Part shown: positions 13,203 through 23,821 of the stretch, in pieces
How the letters are laid out: each line of letters begins with the position of its first letter
Numbering within the stretch: the stretch's first letter is position 1
Assembly (NCBI GenBank): GCA_037576195.1
Contig: CM075103.1
Coordinates: 5,456,001-5,520,000 of the forward strand
DNA: 64,000 nt
Direction: 5' to 3'
Source: Phytoseiulus persimilis
Taxonomy: Eukaryota > Arthropoda > Arachnida > Mesostigmata > Phytoseiidae
The notes under the pieces: model-generated
Told to the model about the DNA's origin: nothing
Seen by the model: the letters and a program-made list of their open reading frames with translations, nothing else
The model's database searches: none
Made by a program: the position numbers and the translations under genes

Positions 13203-13536
13203 CGATGGTTCTTAATTTCCCCTGAGCCCTCAACCCCCGGGGGTCGACCGTCGACCTCCTGGATCCATCTCTGTGGTCCTCGAGATAAATTTACATAGCC
13301 ATAAAAGGCGATATTGAGTCCGGAATCTCCTCGTCGAGTGGGGCGTCAGCTGCGACCAAAGAAGAACCTCCATACACCCCGAGAAGAATGCGCGGATCCA
13401 ACCCGCAATCACCTTCACATACCCCGAGAAGTATGCGCGGATCCACCCCGGAGTCACTTCTGTAAACGAAAATCGACCCCCTGGGGTTCAACCGTCAACC
13501 TTTCGGGGTCGATATGGACTACATTGGGAACCACTG
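13203..13536. mobile_element. Possible hAT-type miniature element (non-autonomous)
   Basis: The right end, read inward on the minus strand, starts CAGTGGTTCCCAAT, the classic start of many hAT elements. The left end reads CGATGGTTCTTAATT, an imperfect match. Inside each end lies a GGGGTCGA/ACCCC-rich segment (13231-13258 and 13476-13510) in roughly opposite orientation. Two 44-bp tandem copies (CCCCGAGAAG-ATGCGCGGATCC) occupy about 13375-13460. Flanking octamers ACCTGAAT and ACCTCCAC agree at five of eight positions, so a target duplication is only suggested. No transposase is encoded. Confidence 0.5.
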
Positions 13537-14013
13537 ACCTCCACCGTCCGAGTGCGGCAATTATCTTACGCGGAGCTCGAACTCATGAGTTCGGATCCAC
13601 TATGGTACGAAAGCGCCCGGAACTTCGCTCATACTCAAGCAAAGACCAACATCATCATCGTCGGAGTCATCCTCTCGATTGATTCCCCAAATGTTGTGCA
13701 TCAATCCCACAGAGCAGCTGGCGCACCGCAACCTGCCTGCCGTATTGCCACGAATCGTATCACTTTCTCTCAACTCAGGACGAACTTTGCGGTACGCCGA
13801 GGCCCATACCCACCCTCAACAGAGTGTAAAGTGGAAAGAGGGGGGAAGGAAATCCATTCAGGTTCGTCGTGCGTGTGTGGTGTTTTGTGTTCCGCTAGTG
13901 CTGCTGGTGTTGAGAAGAACTACGCAGCTTTAAAGCGTGGGTCAGAACTTTTGTGCGAGTTCAGAACCTCGGAACGCTCCATATCGCGAATTGTTTCTAT
14001 CTGCCCGAAAACA
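13537..14013 (+). promoter_or_regulatory. Presumed promoter and 5' UTR of the LC3 gene
   Basis: No TATA box is evident. The start codon is in the context ACAATGG, a good animal initiation context. Confidence 0.3.
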
Positions 14014-16347
14014 ATGGTGGATGCGTTGAGTCAGGATCTCATGGAGAGGTCTTTCAAGGAGCGTCGATCTTTCGGTGAGTGGGGATCGAACAGTTTGAGT
14101 TCACAGGTGCCGAACAGGCTTTCGTAAGGAAGTCGTCCCATGTGCTCTGGCGGGAGGAAATTCGCGCCTTTACTGTGGGAGCTTATAATTCGTTTCCGAA
14201 AAGCATGCAGCCCCGTGAGCTGCACCCTGCGACCAAAATCAGAAATCCTCGCACTTATGGCCTTGAGGTGAAGTTATGCTGTGCGATCGCTCAGCAAGCA
14301 CCGCATATGGCTGACTGAAAACTTGGAACGCGGAGTGAACTGCGCTGCGCATCATATGTCATGGCGGGATAACCGATGCCGTGACGTGCTCGTGACGTCC
14401 ACGGCGAAAACTCGTCACCCGGTGACTGTCTAACGGAGATTCACCAAGCTGACTCGCATTGAATTCAGTGTTTCACGTGCTGCTCTTGATCAGATGTTCG
14501 CATGTTCGCTCTGGCTCGGTTTCCTTCCAGAGCTGGAGGCGTCAGTGATTCCAAGACTGGCGATCGCGTTCCGCTTTCGAAATGTGGTGTCGCCATTCTC
14601 GACGCCGTTTGTTTCTTCGTTGGGTACTTCCTCTCGATCTCGACGATTGCCGTATCAGAAACAGAGACCTTTCGGACGGCCCCGGACGTCCATCACGGCG
14701 TAGAGATCTCTCGCTGATTTTTCTCCTACAGATATCGCCACCCTGGATTTGACCAAGGCTCAAAAATAGGGGCTCCAACTCTTCCCTAGATAATCATCGG
14801 CCCTTGTCGAACTCGAGGCTCATTTTTCGAATAGCTAAGGAATATTACAACGGCTCCGCTGCACGGTTGTCGGAGTCGTCGAGTTCCAGACACCACACAG
14901 CGGCAAGAATTCGGAGATATAGTGGCGATACCAAAAGATGGAGCAACGTAATGTCTCTGGTACCGAATTTCTCACAAGCTCCAAAGAAATCTTCCATCTA
15001 GGGTTCATGATTGACGACTCATCAATCATGAAAAGTCTGAGAGCTCCTTCTCCGAGCATCCACTCCTCATTCCAGCCCTCTCGGTGTGCCATAGACAACA
15101 GTCAGGTTCTTGGGTAAATGTCCACCGATTCTGTTGAAGCTGTGCAATTGGAGCCCAGCTCCAATGAGGGTGATCGCTGAGCTCGTAAAATCTTCCTTGG
15201 AGGCAAGAGTCTCCTGTGAAATGTGGATGATTCCCTGTGAGACCATTCTACATCATTCGCTATAACTTGAAGTCAGCGCGTATCTTCTATTAGTCGATAG
15301 ACTCTCATCGCGAGAGTCGAGCCGTCGATTCCAACAATGGGAGCGACATGCTATCAGCGACACGTGTTCCTCGGCAAAAGCGTTCTAGAAATTATCGGGC
15401 ATCTATTCATAGATGTAATCCTTATTGACCATCGGTATTCCCTTCTATTTTTTCTAATTCGGGCCCCTGGAACTCGGAATGCAAGCCTGCCTTCTCGCCT
15501 GACTTTCGCGTGATGTTTCTTGAGCTTATGGTGGTCTCAACCCTTCGACAAGCCAATCCTGTGAGCACCAGGCGGAAACCAGATCTAATGAGAGCATGAC
15601 TCGTTTCTAGGGATTGCGATTCGCGATTCCTACATCGGAGCGATAGTCGGAGCCATTCTATACCGGTATTCGTCTGAAATTTAGCTTGCCCTTATATTTC
15701 AGCTCAGCGACAGCGCGATGTTGAGGACATCGTTGAGAAACACCCAGACAAGGTTCCATGTGTGATCGAGCGTTACCGCAACGAAAAAAACCTTCCTCCT
15801 CTCGACAGGTAAATAATGTACAGGTCTATCGCCCAAGTACCCGAGAGCGGGATGTCGAGTGCGCTTGAATGCTGTTCCGAAGCAGGCGTTAGGCAAAACG
15901 AGTCGGTTTTTTCCCCAATTATTATCGCCGAACAAGCCAACAACAGCAATCAACTCTCAATGCCGTTACAGGTCTAAGTTCCTGGTTCCGGATTACCTGA
16001 CGTTTGGCGAGCTTGGCCGAATCATCCGCAAGAGACTCGAACTCCATCCTCACCAGGTTCGTATTGCTATTGTTCCCACGAAGTCGTATTCCGCTTCTGT
16101 CTCGAGCTCCGATAAACTCCACGATTGAAGAAGCTCTACCGTCGGAATTGACTCGACCTCTGCTTTTCAGACATTCTTCCTGCTGATCAACCAGCGAAAC
16201 ATGGCCGCGGTTTCGAAAACTATGGCGGAAGTGTATGCTGCCGAGAAGGATGAAGACGGTTATCTCTACATTGTCTACGCTAGCCAAGAAGTATTCGGAT
16301 CAGACCGGTCGCTGTCCGCGAGCGAGGAGAAGAACGAAGCTATGTAA
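14014..16347 (+). CDS. MAP1LC3: LC3-type ATG8 ubiquitin-like autophagy protein
   Basis: ATG8 proteins are coupled to phosphatidylethanolamine on autophagosome membranes and recruit cargo receptors. Exons 14014-14074, 15703-15808, 15972-16056 and 16171-16347 join in phase to 142 residues. The N-terminal FKERRSFAQRQRDVEDI is the LC3 helix pair, followed by HPDKVPCVIERY, KFLVPDYLTFGELGRIIRKR, FFLLINQRNMAAVSKTMAEV and EKDEDGYLYIVYASQEVFG. The conserved glycine at residue 127 is the ATG4 cleavage and lipidation site. It is followed by 15 residues, longer than the usual one to five and reminiscent of LC3C. The FKQRR-like motif places it with LC3 rather than GABARAP. Intron 1 is 1.6 kb, unusually long for this window; intron 3 has the odd donor GTTCGT. 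A second ATG at 14041 is an alternative start. Confidence 0.95.
14075..15702 (+). other. Intron 1 of the LC3 gene
   Basis: A 1.63-kb intron with a GTGAGT donor and a TATTTCAG acceptor. I see no second gene, repeat or conserved element inside it. Confidence 0.8.
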
Positions 16348-17149
16348 AGCGTGTTAGGTTACTTCTCTCTCTGCAGTCAAGCATGGATTTGAAGCGTCGG
16401 ATTGGAATCACCTTTCTCAGAGCACCGTCGTTGGCTCATCTTTATCAGCAAATCAGTTTGACTCCAGAGAGACTCATTGAGGACGACACTCAGACATGTC
16501 GGCTGATGACGGCGATCAACTTGTACTCTAAAAGCCGTCCAGCCAGACAACCACCCGCCAGGCCGCTCCCTGTGAGATGGGTGAACAAATGAGACGAAAA
16601 ACGTGATGGTTGCAAGGGAAACTTGCAGGTTGGCTTTGAGAACCCGATAAATTAGTTTCCGATAGCTCCTAGTTATCTTCGAACTGTGCTGAAATCCTTC
16701 ACGGAGACCGTGCAAGAGGACCTCGCGACATTCACTGTTTGTGTCGAGCGATGGGATCCAACACAAAGGTTTCTCCGACATGGAGGAACACCCCATCTCG
16801 GGAGGCCCTTAGCAATTCGTTTTCCTGACACCTTTTACTAATGATGCGAATGTGTGTTCTTGGAATGTTAAATGGTCGATGCTTGAACAGTGCATCCATT
16901 CATGAGTCGACAAAACAATAAAGCATAAATTCATCGCCGTTAACTCGATCCCCTCTCATTTACCCTCAGTCCAGAGCGAAGCAAGCTTCTGGAAGTTCTT
17001 CGGGAGCGCTCCTCGTCTGTAACCCGGTGCTCGAGTCAATGTGCAAAAGAAAGAGTGGAAAACACTGATGGAGGTCCCGACGAATCGACCAAGCGCTTTC
17101 GGTATCATGGAAGAGTCCTCTCGAATCTGTAGAAATCATAATCGGTCAT
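16348..17149. other. Convergent 3' flanks of LC3 and POLE4
   Basis: No recognisable gene. Holds the LC3 3' UTR and the candidate poly(A) signals of both genes. A minus-strand frame of 139 codons (16377-16796) has no family features. Confidence 0.45.
16917..16922 (+). terminator. Candidate poly(A) signal of the LC3 gene
   Basis: AATAAA on the plus strand 570 bp after the LC3 stop; the first such hexamer downstream. Confidence 0.5.
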
Positions 17150-17155
17150 TTTATT
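17150..17155 (-). terminator. Poly(A) signal of POLE4
   Basis: AATAAA on the minus strand, 33 bp after the POLE4 stop codon, a normal spacing for a compact 3' UTR. Confidence 0.7.
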
Positions 17156-17187
17156 TACAGAAGTCGCGTCACAGGTGCAGGCTCGGT

Positions 17188-18024
17188 TCAATCTAGGCAT
17201 CCTTCCAAGAACGAAAAAACTTCAACAGAATCGATCGCTGACTCTGAAAATGAGGAGCTCCTTGAATCCAGTAGCTGAAATTTCCAGTCATTCGCTTGAC
17301 AGCCAAAGATGAGCAGAGACAGAGACGGTTACGTCCGACATAGGGTGTAAGAAGCCATTGGAGGACACAACATTGAAATGAGCCCCCAAATGAGCGAGCA
17401 TCCCCCGAAGAGTAGAAGGAAATATACGGGCACCCTTTCTCTCCGAGGAGCACTTCGGGAAGTCTCCGTCCATGCGTGATGTTCGTGGAGAGGAAGCCTC
17501 GAAATGAAATTCTCGAAACTACGCGTGAATCGGAAAATTTGGGAGCACCCTCAAGAATACAGGCACTCTCTTATACGGGCGCACCCTCCACCCAGAAGAA
17601 ATGTGGTCGATTTTCGACACCGATACCAAATTGAGGACGTACCGACATCTCGTCGCTGGACGGTTTTCTTCCGATTCTGCTGAGTGAAGTTGTATGTTTC
17701 TTTGGCAATAGTTTCAATGAACAGCTCCTGCAATCCAAATCATTTTGAATTGCAAAGATGACATCGCGAACGCGCCCTCGGAGATGAGTCTCTTGTGTTA
17801 GAAACACTGGCATATCCCGCGATGCTTCTGCCTCCATTAGCATGACTCACCGTTGCCTTGGCCACGATAAAGACAGCCTCCTGAGAAACACCGCTGAGCT
17901 CACTGTCCATTTTCATGATGGACCGAATTTTCGAAATCGGGAAACGCAAGAGCTTTTCGTGTTTCTCCGCGAGCCCTTCTTGGGGTTCCTCGGCTATGTT
18001 CGATGCCGTAGTAGGTTCACTCAT
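17188..18024 (-). CDS. POLE4: DNA polymerase epsilon subunit 4 (histone-fold, CHRAC-like)
   Basis: Small histone-fold subunit of the leading-strand replicase, pairing with POLE3 and helping bind DNA and nucleosomes. Exons 18024-17851, 17727-17643 and 17243-17188 join in phase to 104 residues. The fold begins LLRFPISKIRSIMKMD (helix 1), continues SQEAVFIVAKATELFIETIA (the long helix 2, crossing intron 1) and ends KKTVQRRDVESAID with the family tail FSFLEGCLD at the stop. The last 20 residues align one to one with vertebrate POLE4. Donors are GTGAGT and GTACGT. A short acidic N-terminus (about 23 residues) precedes the fold. It diverges from SIVA with 595 bp between start codons. Confidence 0.95.
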
Positions 18025-18619
18025 CTAGAAGCAGGGGCTCTTGATTCCTTTTCTTACAGAGAAGAGACAGCGAGAAGCCTGTTACGGGCTGTTAAAGATT
18101 CAGCTCCTCTCCGTGCTCGAACAGCTGATGCGAAAAGGCGCCAAAGGCCGAGAGTGCGTTGAAGCGAAGCTTCTATGAGAACCGACGAGCTACTCAGAAC
18201 TGTTCCTCCAGGAACAGAGCCGAACTGTTCCGTGGATAGCCTTCGAACGACGCTCCGTGTCCACAATACGTTTCTCTCCACCGATCCTCCCTTGATTCTG
18301 CAATTCCCATCGAGAGAATAAGGGACTCTCGCAGTGAGTGTTATTCGCGCCTGACCGTTACTTGCAATAGAAGGTTACAGCTGCGCCGACGGCGAAGCTG
18401 CCAACGGATAACGATAGACGTACCGCTGGCAACACACTATTGGTGACTCTCGGTGTCCTGAATCGTTGTTCACTGTGAGGAACTTCTCAGATCCCGAGGT
18501 AAGAACGGAAGATTTGATAGATCGAACAGCTGCCGAGGACTCGCGAAGATGTCAGTTTTTCTTCCTGCTGTTCCGAACAAGCTCTAACGAATCAGTTCCA
18601 CGATGACTCTTGCTTTCAG
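18025..18619. promoter_or_regulatory. Divergent promoter region of POLE4 and SIVA, with a SIVA 5' UTR intron
   Basis: Separates two start codons on opposite strands. A strong donor CCGAG/GTAAGA at 18498/18499 and an acceptor GCTTTCAG directly before the SIVA ATG at 18620 suggest a 5' UTR intron of about 121 bp. No TATA box is evident, as expected for housekeeping genes. Confidence 0.5.
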
Positions 18620-19499
18620 ATGGTCGCGAAACGCGGCTTCCCTTTCGACGAAACTCAGCAAGGACAAATCAAAATTCACGTGACGGAGAAGCTGTACAAC
18701 TCCGCCGATGGGAGGATAACATCGATCTATGGTTCGTACTCAGGGGCTGACGACACATCTAAGGCAGAACTCGTCACGTTAGTTTCTCAGTTCAATCGCT
18801 CCGACATGATCTTGACTCGACCGAGCGCAGGCAGTATAACCCTGGTTTCCGATTCCAGAGAAAACTCTGTCGAAGCTCATGACCGGGTCTCGTGAATTTT
18901 TCCGAGCGAAGCAGAGCCCGCTCTCGGGAGCAGAAACCATCTCGACTGAGCTCAGTGAGTTCGTGGACACATCTTTGAGCAGGGATCATGTTTCCCGTTC
19001 GGCCCATGAGTGATTGCAAGCCGAGACCGCGCGAACCAACCAGCTCAATCAGAAATCTGTTTTCCAGGGGAATGCCTCTCTTGCCGAAAGGAGCAACTCT
19101 GCGGGAGCAGTTGCGATTTCTGTGACGTTGCCCTGTGTGAAAACTGTGTTAGAGACTGTCACAGTTGTCGAAACACTTTCTGCCACATGTGTTCTATCCT
19201 CAGGTGAGATGACACGCGTTATCGCTTCTCATACCTAACGGTAGCTCCAGCCGACTTTCTCCAGCATGCTTTTGAGAGTTCGACACAGTCCATCATATCT
19301 CTTCAAAAAAAATGCAAAGATTTGGGGGAGGGTTCCAGAGAGATTCTCGGGTGATCAAATCAAGTTTAGGAATCCGAGAGACCCTTATCTCGCGATATCC
19401 CCAGCGCAAGAAGAACTGAATCATTTTTCCTCATGAAATTCCTTCGTTCCCAGTTACGGCGAACGAAGCAACAGTGCTATCTGTTTCTCATGCAAGTAG
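18620..19499 (+). CDS. SIVA1: SIVA family zinc-binding apoptosis regulator
   Basis: SIVA is a small cysteine-rich protein linked in vertebrates to CD27 signalling, apoptosis and translesion synthesis. Exons 18620-18731, 18859-18954, 19068-19203 and 19454-19499 join in phase to 129 residues. The start MVAKRGFPFDE matches the family's N-terminus, and the second exon (EKTLSKLM) matches the family's conserved helix. The third exon holds a dense cysteine array (CLSCRKEQLCGSSCDFCD, LCENCVRDCHSC, FCHMCS), and the last exon ends CFSCK, the final zinc-binding pair. It is shorter than the human protein of about 175 residues, mainly through a short linker between the helix and the cysteine domain. Intron 1 uses the rare donor GTTCGT. 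Confidence 0.9.
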
Positions 19500-19631
19500 T
19501 GGGATGACTGCTGAGAGCCGTCTGTGAGACGAGCAGGCCGAATCAGCTTGACAGTCCAGAAGGCCTTCCCGTTGTTACCGTCTGTGTTTATAAAAAGAAT
19601 CCCACGATTCGTTTGTATATAGCCGCGATTG

Positions 19632-19988
19632 TTATTGTATTGAAGTTATCCCTCCGCCGTTCAACTCTGACTCCCAATATGAGGCATTGGGACTCCCAGA
19701 GGAAACTTTGAGGAAGTAAAGACAACAATATTCTATGGTTTTGAATTCAAGTGTTTTCCTTGGAATACTCCATGCATTTATTCCTTCTCTTGACATGTCT
19801 TCGTCGGTAATAATTCCACCAAGAATAAGTATAATATGGTACAACAGATACAACTCATCAGCCACTGGCAGCTTTAACGACGCTTCGATATGAAAGGAGT
19901 CAGGGAACCGGGAAAGCAAAAACCAAGTCAGGCGAGAATAAATAATCTCACACAGCTCGAACTCAACGAACTCAGATGAGTCAACCAT
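19632..19988 (-). CDS. Hypothetical protein, 118 residues
   Basis: A single open frame from a true ATG with protein-like composition (ELYLLYHIILILGG in the middle), in a patch more AT-rich than its surroundings. No domain, signal peptide or splice site was recognised. It lies between the 3' ends of SIVA and Rab3, where no promoter is expected. It could be a decayed mobile-element fragment or chance. Confidence 0.25.
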   Translation of the reverse strand: MVDSSEFVEFELCEIIYSRLTWFLLSRFPDSFHIEASLKLPVADELYLLYHIILILGGIITDEDMSREGINAWSIPRKTLEFKTIEYCCLYFLKVSSGSPNASYWESELNGGGITSIQ

Positions 19989-21601
19989 CGTGAGCAGCCA
20001 AGTTTCCTCCGTCCACTTCCGGATCGTGAGGGAATCCCCATACGAGGGACGAAGGATGGAGAGTCGCTAGAGTTCTTGACTCCTTGTTCCTCTGGCTTTG
20101 TGGCTTGCTACGTGGTCTTAGTTCCGTGGACTCTAATCCGCTCCTGTCAGCAGCGCGATCGTGTCGTTCTCAGCACTTGAAATACGCCGAATTTTTGCCT
20201 GCTCGGATGCCGATGCCGAAGATCAACGAACAAAACCCCAGAAGGGTGAGAACCGGAGTTCGACGAACATGCTGGAAATTTGCAGCTATGGCAACAGCCG
20301 ACTCAAAGGCTACATAAGGTATTTTATTTCGCTCACGTATTGTTTCGGTCGGTTCCGACGTTAATTCGACGGGAAACTCCGGGACGAGATCCAAATGCCC
20401 CGAAACTGCATATGCTTGTCGTAGGGAGAAGAATGATTATAAGATGGGCACTGATGATAATCGTGTACGTAATCGTTATCAACTCGAGTTCGTATGAACG
20501 AAGCTCCTCATTGAAGAAGCTCCGACCGAAAAGTTTCATCGACGTTTTTCTCGAATGGAGTTCTCAACATCTTGTGTCCAGCTCGCTCGACGTATAACTT
20601 ACTTTTATTTCTGAAGTTTTGTCATTTTCCCTCTCGTTTTGATGTGAAGGGTTTGAACATTTCATCCCAAGATCCCCTATCCGTGACTGCGGCACTATTC
20701 TCAAAGTTTCTCTCTCTTTCTCACTCAATTCTTCTTCCTTTCCGCCCATCAGAATCAGTGGTTAAATCTGTTTCGGTCCTGAAAGATCGCCACGACCGCC
20801 GCCCTAATGCGACATCGATCACTCGATCGATTCCTCTATCAACAGATGCAGTGTGTCAATTGACTAAATCGCTGCAATCTATCCGTCAACTCTCCCTCAT
20901 TGGTTCTTACTCCATGCTCCCTCTTTTTCTAAACAACAGAATTCCTCAGCAGTCACAACTGCCGAGAGTACACAGAACGACTTGGGCGAAGGCCGGCGCA
21001 CAGGAAAAACGGATATGTCCAATCACTAACATCCGCAGGAGGCTGGCTGGCTGGATTTCTGGCAAGATATCTACCTCAGGCTCACTATCACCTGTGACTA
21101 CAGACTAGTGGAATCGTTTTATGTTTCTCTCGTTAAAACTTTCTCTCTCTCTCTCTCTCTCTCTCATTTCTGTCCGCGTAATCTTTGATATTTCCCCATA
21201 ACACAAAAAAAAAACGCTGATAATGTACCTCCGCTGGCTCGTGGAGCGATGCATCGCTCTATCATCCGCGGGCTCAGTTAGTCTAATTGTGGTCAGTTTC
21301 CCGTCCTTCACTCAGATCGTCAGAGATCCGCATCTTCCGACTCGCTCGCATTCCCTTCAGTCTCTCACCATGTCAGTATAATTCTCAGTCAATCGGAACA
21401 CAGGCAAGCAACAGACAAACCCACTCAAGTCAGGCCTCATGACATGTCGACTTCGACGCCGAAAACGTCGCGTCGGCTGCGCGAGCTGACTGGAAGGTGG
21501 GCAAGCAGAATCTTGGGGAGGTTCTTCTTCTTTCTCGTCATCTCCAATTCCTCGTGTTCTTGTTGATGCTGTACCCATCCGTAATTGCAACTCGATGTGC
21601 C
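19989..21601. other. 3' flank of Rab3, no recognised gene
   Basis: Contains a 178-codon plus-strand frame (20572-21108) that is antisense to the likely Rab3 3' UTR and has no family features. A minus-strand AATAAA lies about 1 kb beyond the Rab3 stop, near 20.6 kb. Confidence 0.4.
21141..21165. repeat. (CT)n microsatellite
   Basis: About twelve CT units, in the probable 3' UTR of Rab3. Confidence 0.9.
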
Positions 21602-23279
21602 TTAGCACTGGCAGTTCTGTCCAGGGCCGCCTTTTGGAGCGTTGTTGTCCGTGAGACGGGTGCCCTTATTCGCTCCTGACACCAGAGATGGATCCGCGTC
21701 GAGGGTTTCCGACATCTTGTCACAAATTATGTCGACGAGCCGTTCGAAGCACTGCTTCACGTTGATGTTTTCCTTGGCCGACGTCTCGAAGAACTCGAGT
21801 CCAAGCTGCTCGGCCAATTGACGTCCTCTATCCGTGGAAACGACCCGTTCGTCCTCCATATCACATTTGTTTCCTGAGGAGTGAAAATGCATTGAATAAC
21901 CATGGGAGCTGGCGAAGGTTTCTTGGGACTTGATGGAGGCGTGAGTGTTCTGGTTGCGACAAGAGACTCTAGGATTCCGAGGGAAACAAGGGAGGGATGA
22001 TCCTACAGCGTCGTGGATCAACGTCGCACCCCCAGTTTATTGTGTGGCGGTGCTTGCTTACCTACGAGCACGACTTGGGCGTTGTCCCAGGAATATGTTT
22101 TGATTTGGGTAACCCAGTCCTGGACGCACTTGAACGAGTCTTCGTTGGTGACGTCATACATGAGGATAAATCCCATGGCTCCCCGGTAGTAAGCTGTCGT
22201 AATCGTGCGGTAACGTTCCTGGCCGGCGGTGTCCTGCGCGATAAAAGTACGTTGAGAGCTCTCAGCGGTGTGCCACAGTGAATGGATCCCGCCTTCGGTC
22301 TCACAACCGAGCCGACAGAATGAATACTTTCCCTCGTTCGAGAGCAAGCTAGAAAGCATTTCCTGGAGTTTCAAATTGACTCAGCTGCTCTAGACCAGCT
22401 GAAATTCGATATCGGTGGCTCGCCGATTCATAACGGGTGTAGAAGCAATGAGACTTCAAGAATCCGACCGGAATCTCTCCCAAAGCTCAATATGTTTCGA
22501 ACGACAGGAGCAGGAGGGCAGCGAAGTTTTCTTTTCTGCGAGGAATGCTTTTCCAGACACTTTCTGCTCCAAGGTCAAAACCAGCTCTTTGGCCAATGAA
22601 TGCTGTGGAGCTCTGCTGCTCTGCCAGTGGGAGAAGCCGAGACAAGCATGGCCATTCAGTTCTTCCCGTCCGACTCATTCAGGACGAGTGAATTCAGGGA
22701 GAGGACAGGGCTCTGGCTGAAATCACGGAGGAGTCGAGTGAAAGACCGCAAAGCTCTCTTTTACTCGAGTCCTGACCTCCTCTTTGCCTGTGCCGCACAG
22801 CAGTTGCATTCTGAAGTAGTTGTCACTTGCCTGCCGGACTTTCAGCATGCATTCGCGCCTTTGGGACTCATGGTTGCAATATCTGATCATCCCGGAACGC
22901 TGAGAGCCTCGCGTAGAGCTGTGGCCTTAGCCAGGAGTGTCAATCCTAGCTCGCCGTCAGACAGTGGAACATTAAGCCACCGGTCTCTCAAACCGGGCCC
23001 CGAGTCCACTGTCGAGTCGGAGCCGATGATAGCCTGTTGGCAAACGGCCCCTAGGAGTCAACTCACCCAGATCTGCAGTTTGACGCGTTTGTCATGTCGG
23101 AAAACGGTTTTCACTTTGAAGTCGATCCCCACGGTGGAGACGAAGGCAGAAGTGAAGGAATCGTCGGCGTAGCGGAACAGGAACGATGTCTTCCCCACCG
23201 AGGAGTTTCCTATGATCAGAATCTTGAACATATAGTCGAAGTTTTGGTCCGTAGACGCATCCTTTGGCATCGACGTCAT
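21602..23279 (-). CDS. Rab3: Rab3 synaptic vesicle GTPase
   Basis: Rab3 tethers and primes synaptic and secretory vesicles. Exons 23279-23067, 22233-22062 and 21873-21602 join in phase to 218 residues. The start is followed by the family signature [14 protein letters not shown]. The P-loop GNSSVGKT is at residues 24-31, [20 protein letters not shown] spans switch II, NKCD is at 130-133, and FFETSAKEN is the G5 loop. The protein ends CQC, the double geranylgeranylation motif. A 3' splice site (TCTCCCGCAG) lies 12 bp before the ATG, so at least one further 5' exon exists. An ATG-containing exon at 23821-23771 joins it in frame (separate entry). Intron 1 is 833 bp. Confidence 0.96.
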
Positions 23280-23770
23280 TGCGCGTAATTCCTGCGGGAG
23301 AATGAAACGTTTCGTAGAAGTCCGTCTCGGAGGAGCGGAGATTCGTCCCTCTCGCGATGTCGGAACGTCCCTGATATCGTTTGCTCGGATTCGGAGCTCT
23401 GCTACGGGAAGCTTTCAGAGTGAAAAAGGTTCCTCCGAAGAAAAAATCAAAGCATGAGGAAGGAACTTTCTCCTGGAAAACCGGGGAAGAAAATCCTTTG
23501 TTCACTTCCCTAGTTCGCACGTGCATCGAGGGAAAAATGATACACCGCCATGGAGTTTGCTCGACTCCGCAAAGCGCTCACCTCGAAGCGAGGGAAAATT
23601 GTATGGAACGCGTTCTCCCTATCTGAAAGGCTCTCGCAAGGAAACGGGAACACGCTCGACAACTGACTCTCGGTGCGACCGGGGACCCACGGTCTCAGGG
23701 AAACAAACTTGCCGACAATAAAAACGAAACGAGGCTGAGACAGAGAGTATTCCGTGTTGCTGCTGCATAC

Positions 23771-23821
23771 CTTCAGCCACCACTTATTCACCCAGTCACG
23801 CACTGCAGTTGTCGCCGTCAT
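23771..23821 (-). CDS. Rab3: Possible alternative first coding exon of Rab3
   Basis: Seventeen codons, MTATTAVRDWVNKWWLK, start at an ATG and end at a donor AAG/GTATGC. The next acceptor on the minus strand is at 23292, and the exon begins GAATTACGCGCA, exactly four codons before the Rab3 ATG and in the same frame. Splicing would add 21 residues, rich in tryptophan, to the N-terminus (239 residues in all). An in-frame TAG upstream limits the exon. It may be a 5' UTR exon with a chance open frame. Confidence 0.4.

Noticed and set aside
13360..13460. 44-bp repeats as a CRISPR-like array
   Set aside because: Only two tandem copies without regular unique spacers, in an animal genome, within a probable miniature element.
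20572..21108. 178-codon plus-strand open frame
   Set aside because: Antisense to the likely Rab3 3' UTR, no family features, and composition like the surrounding spacer.
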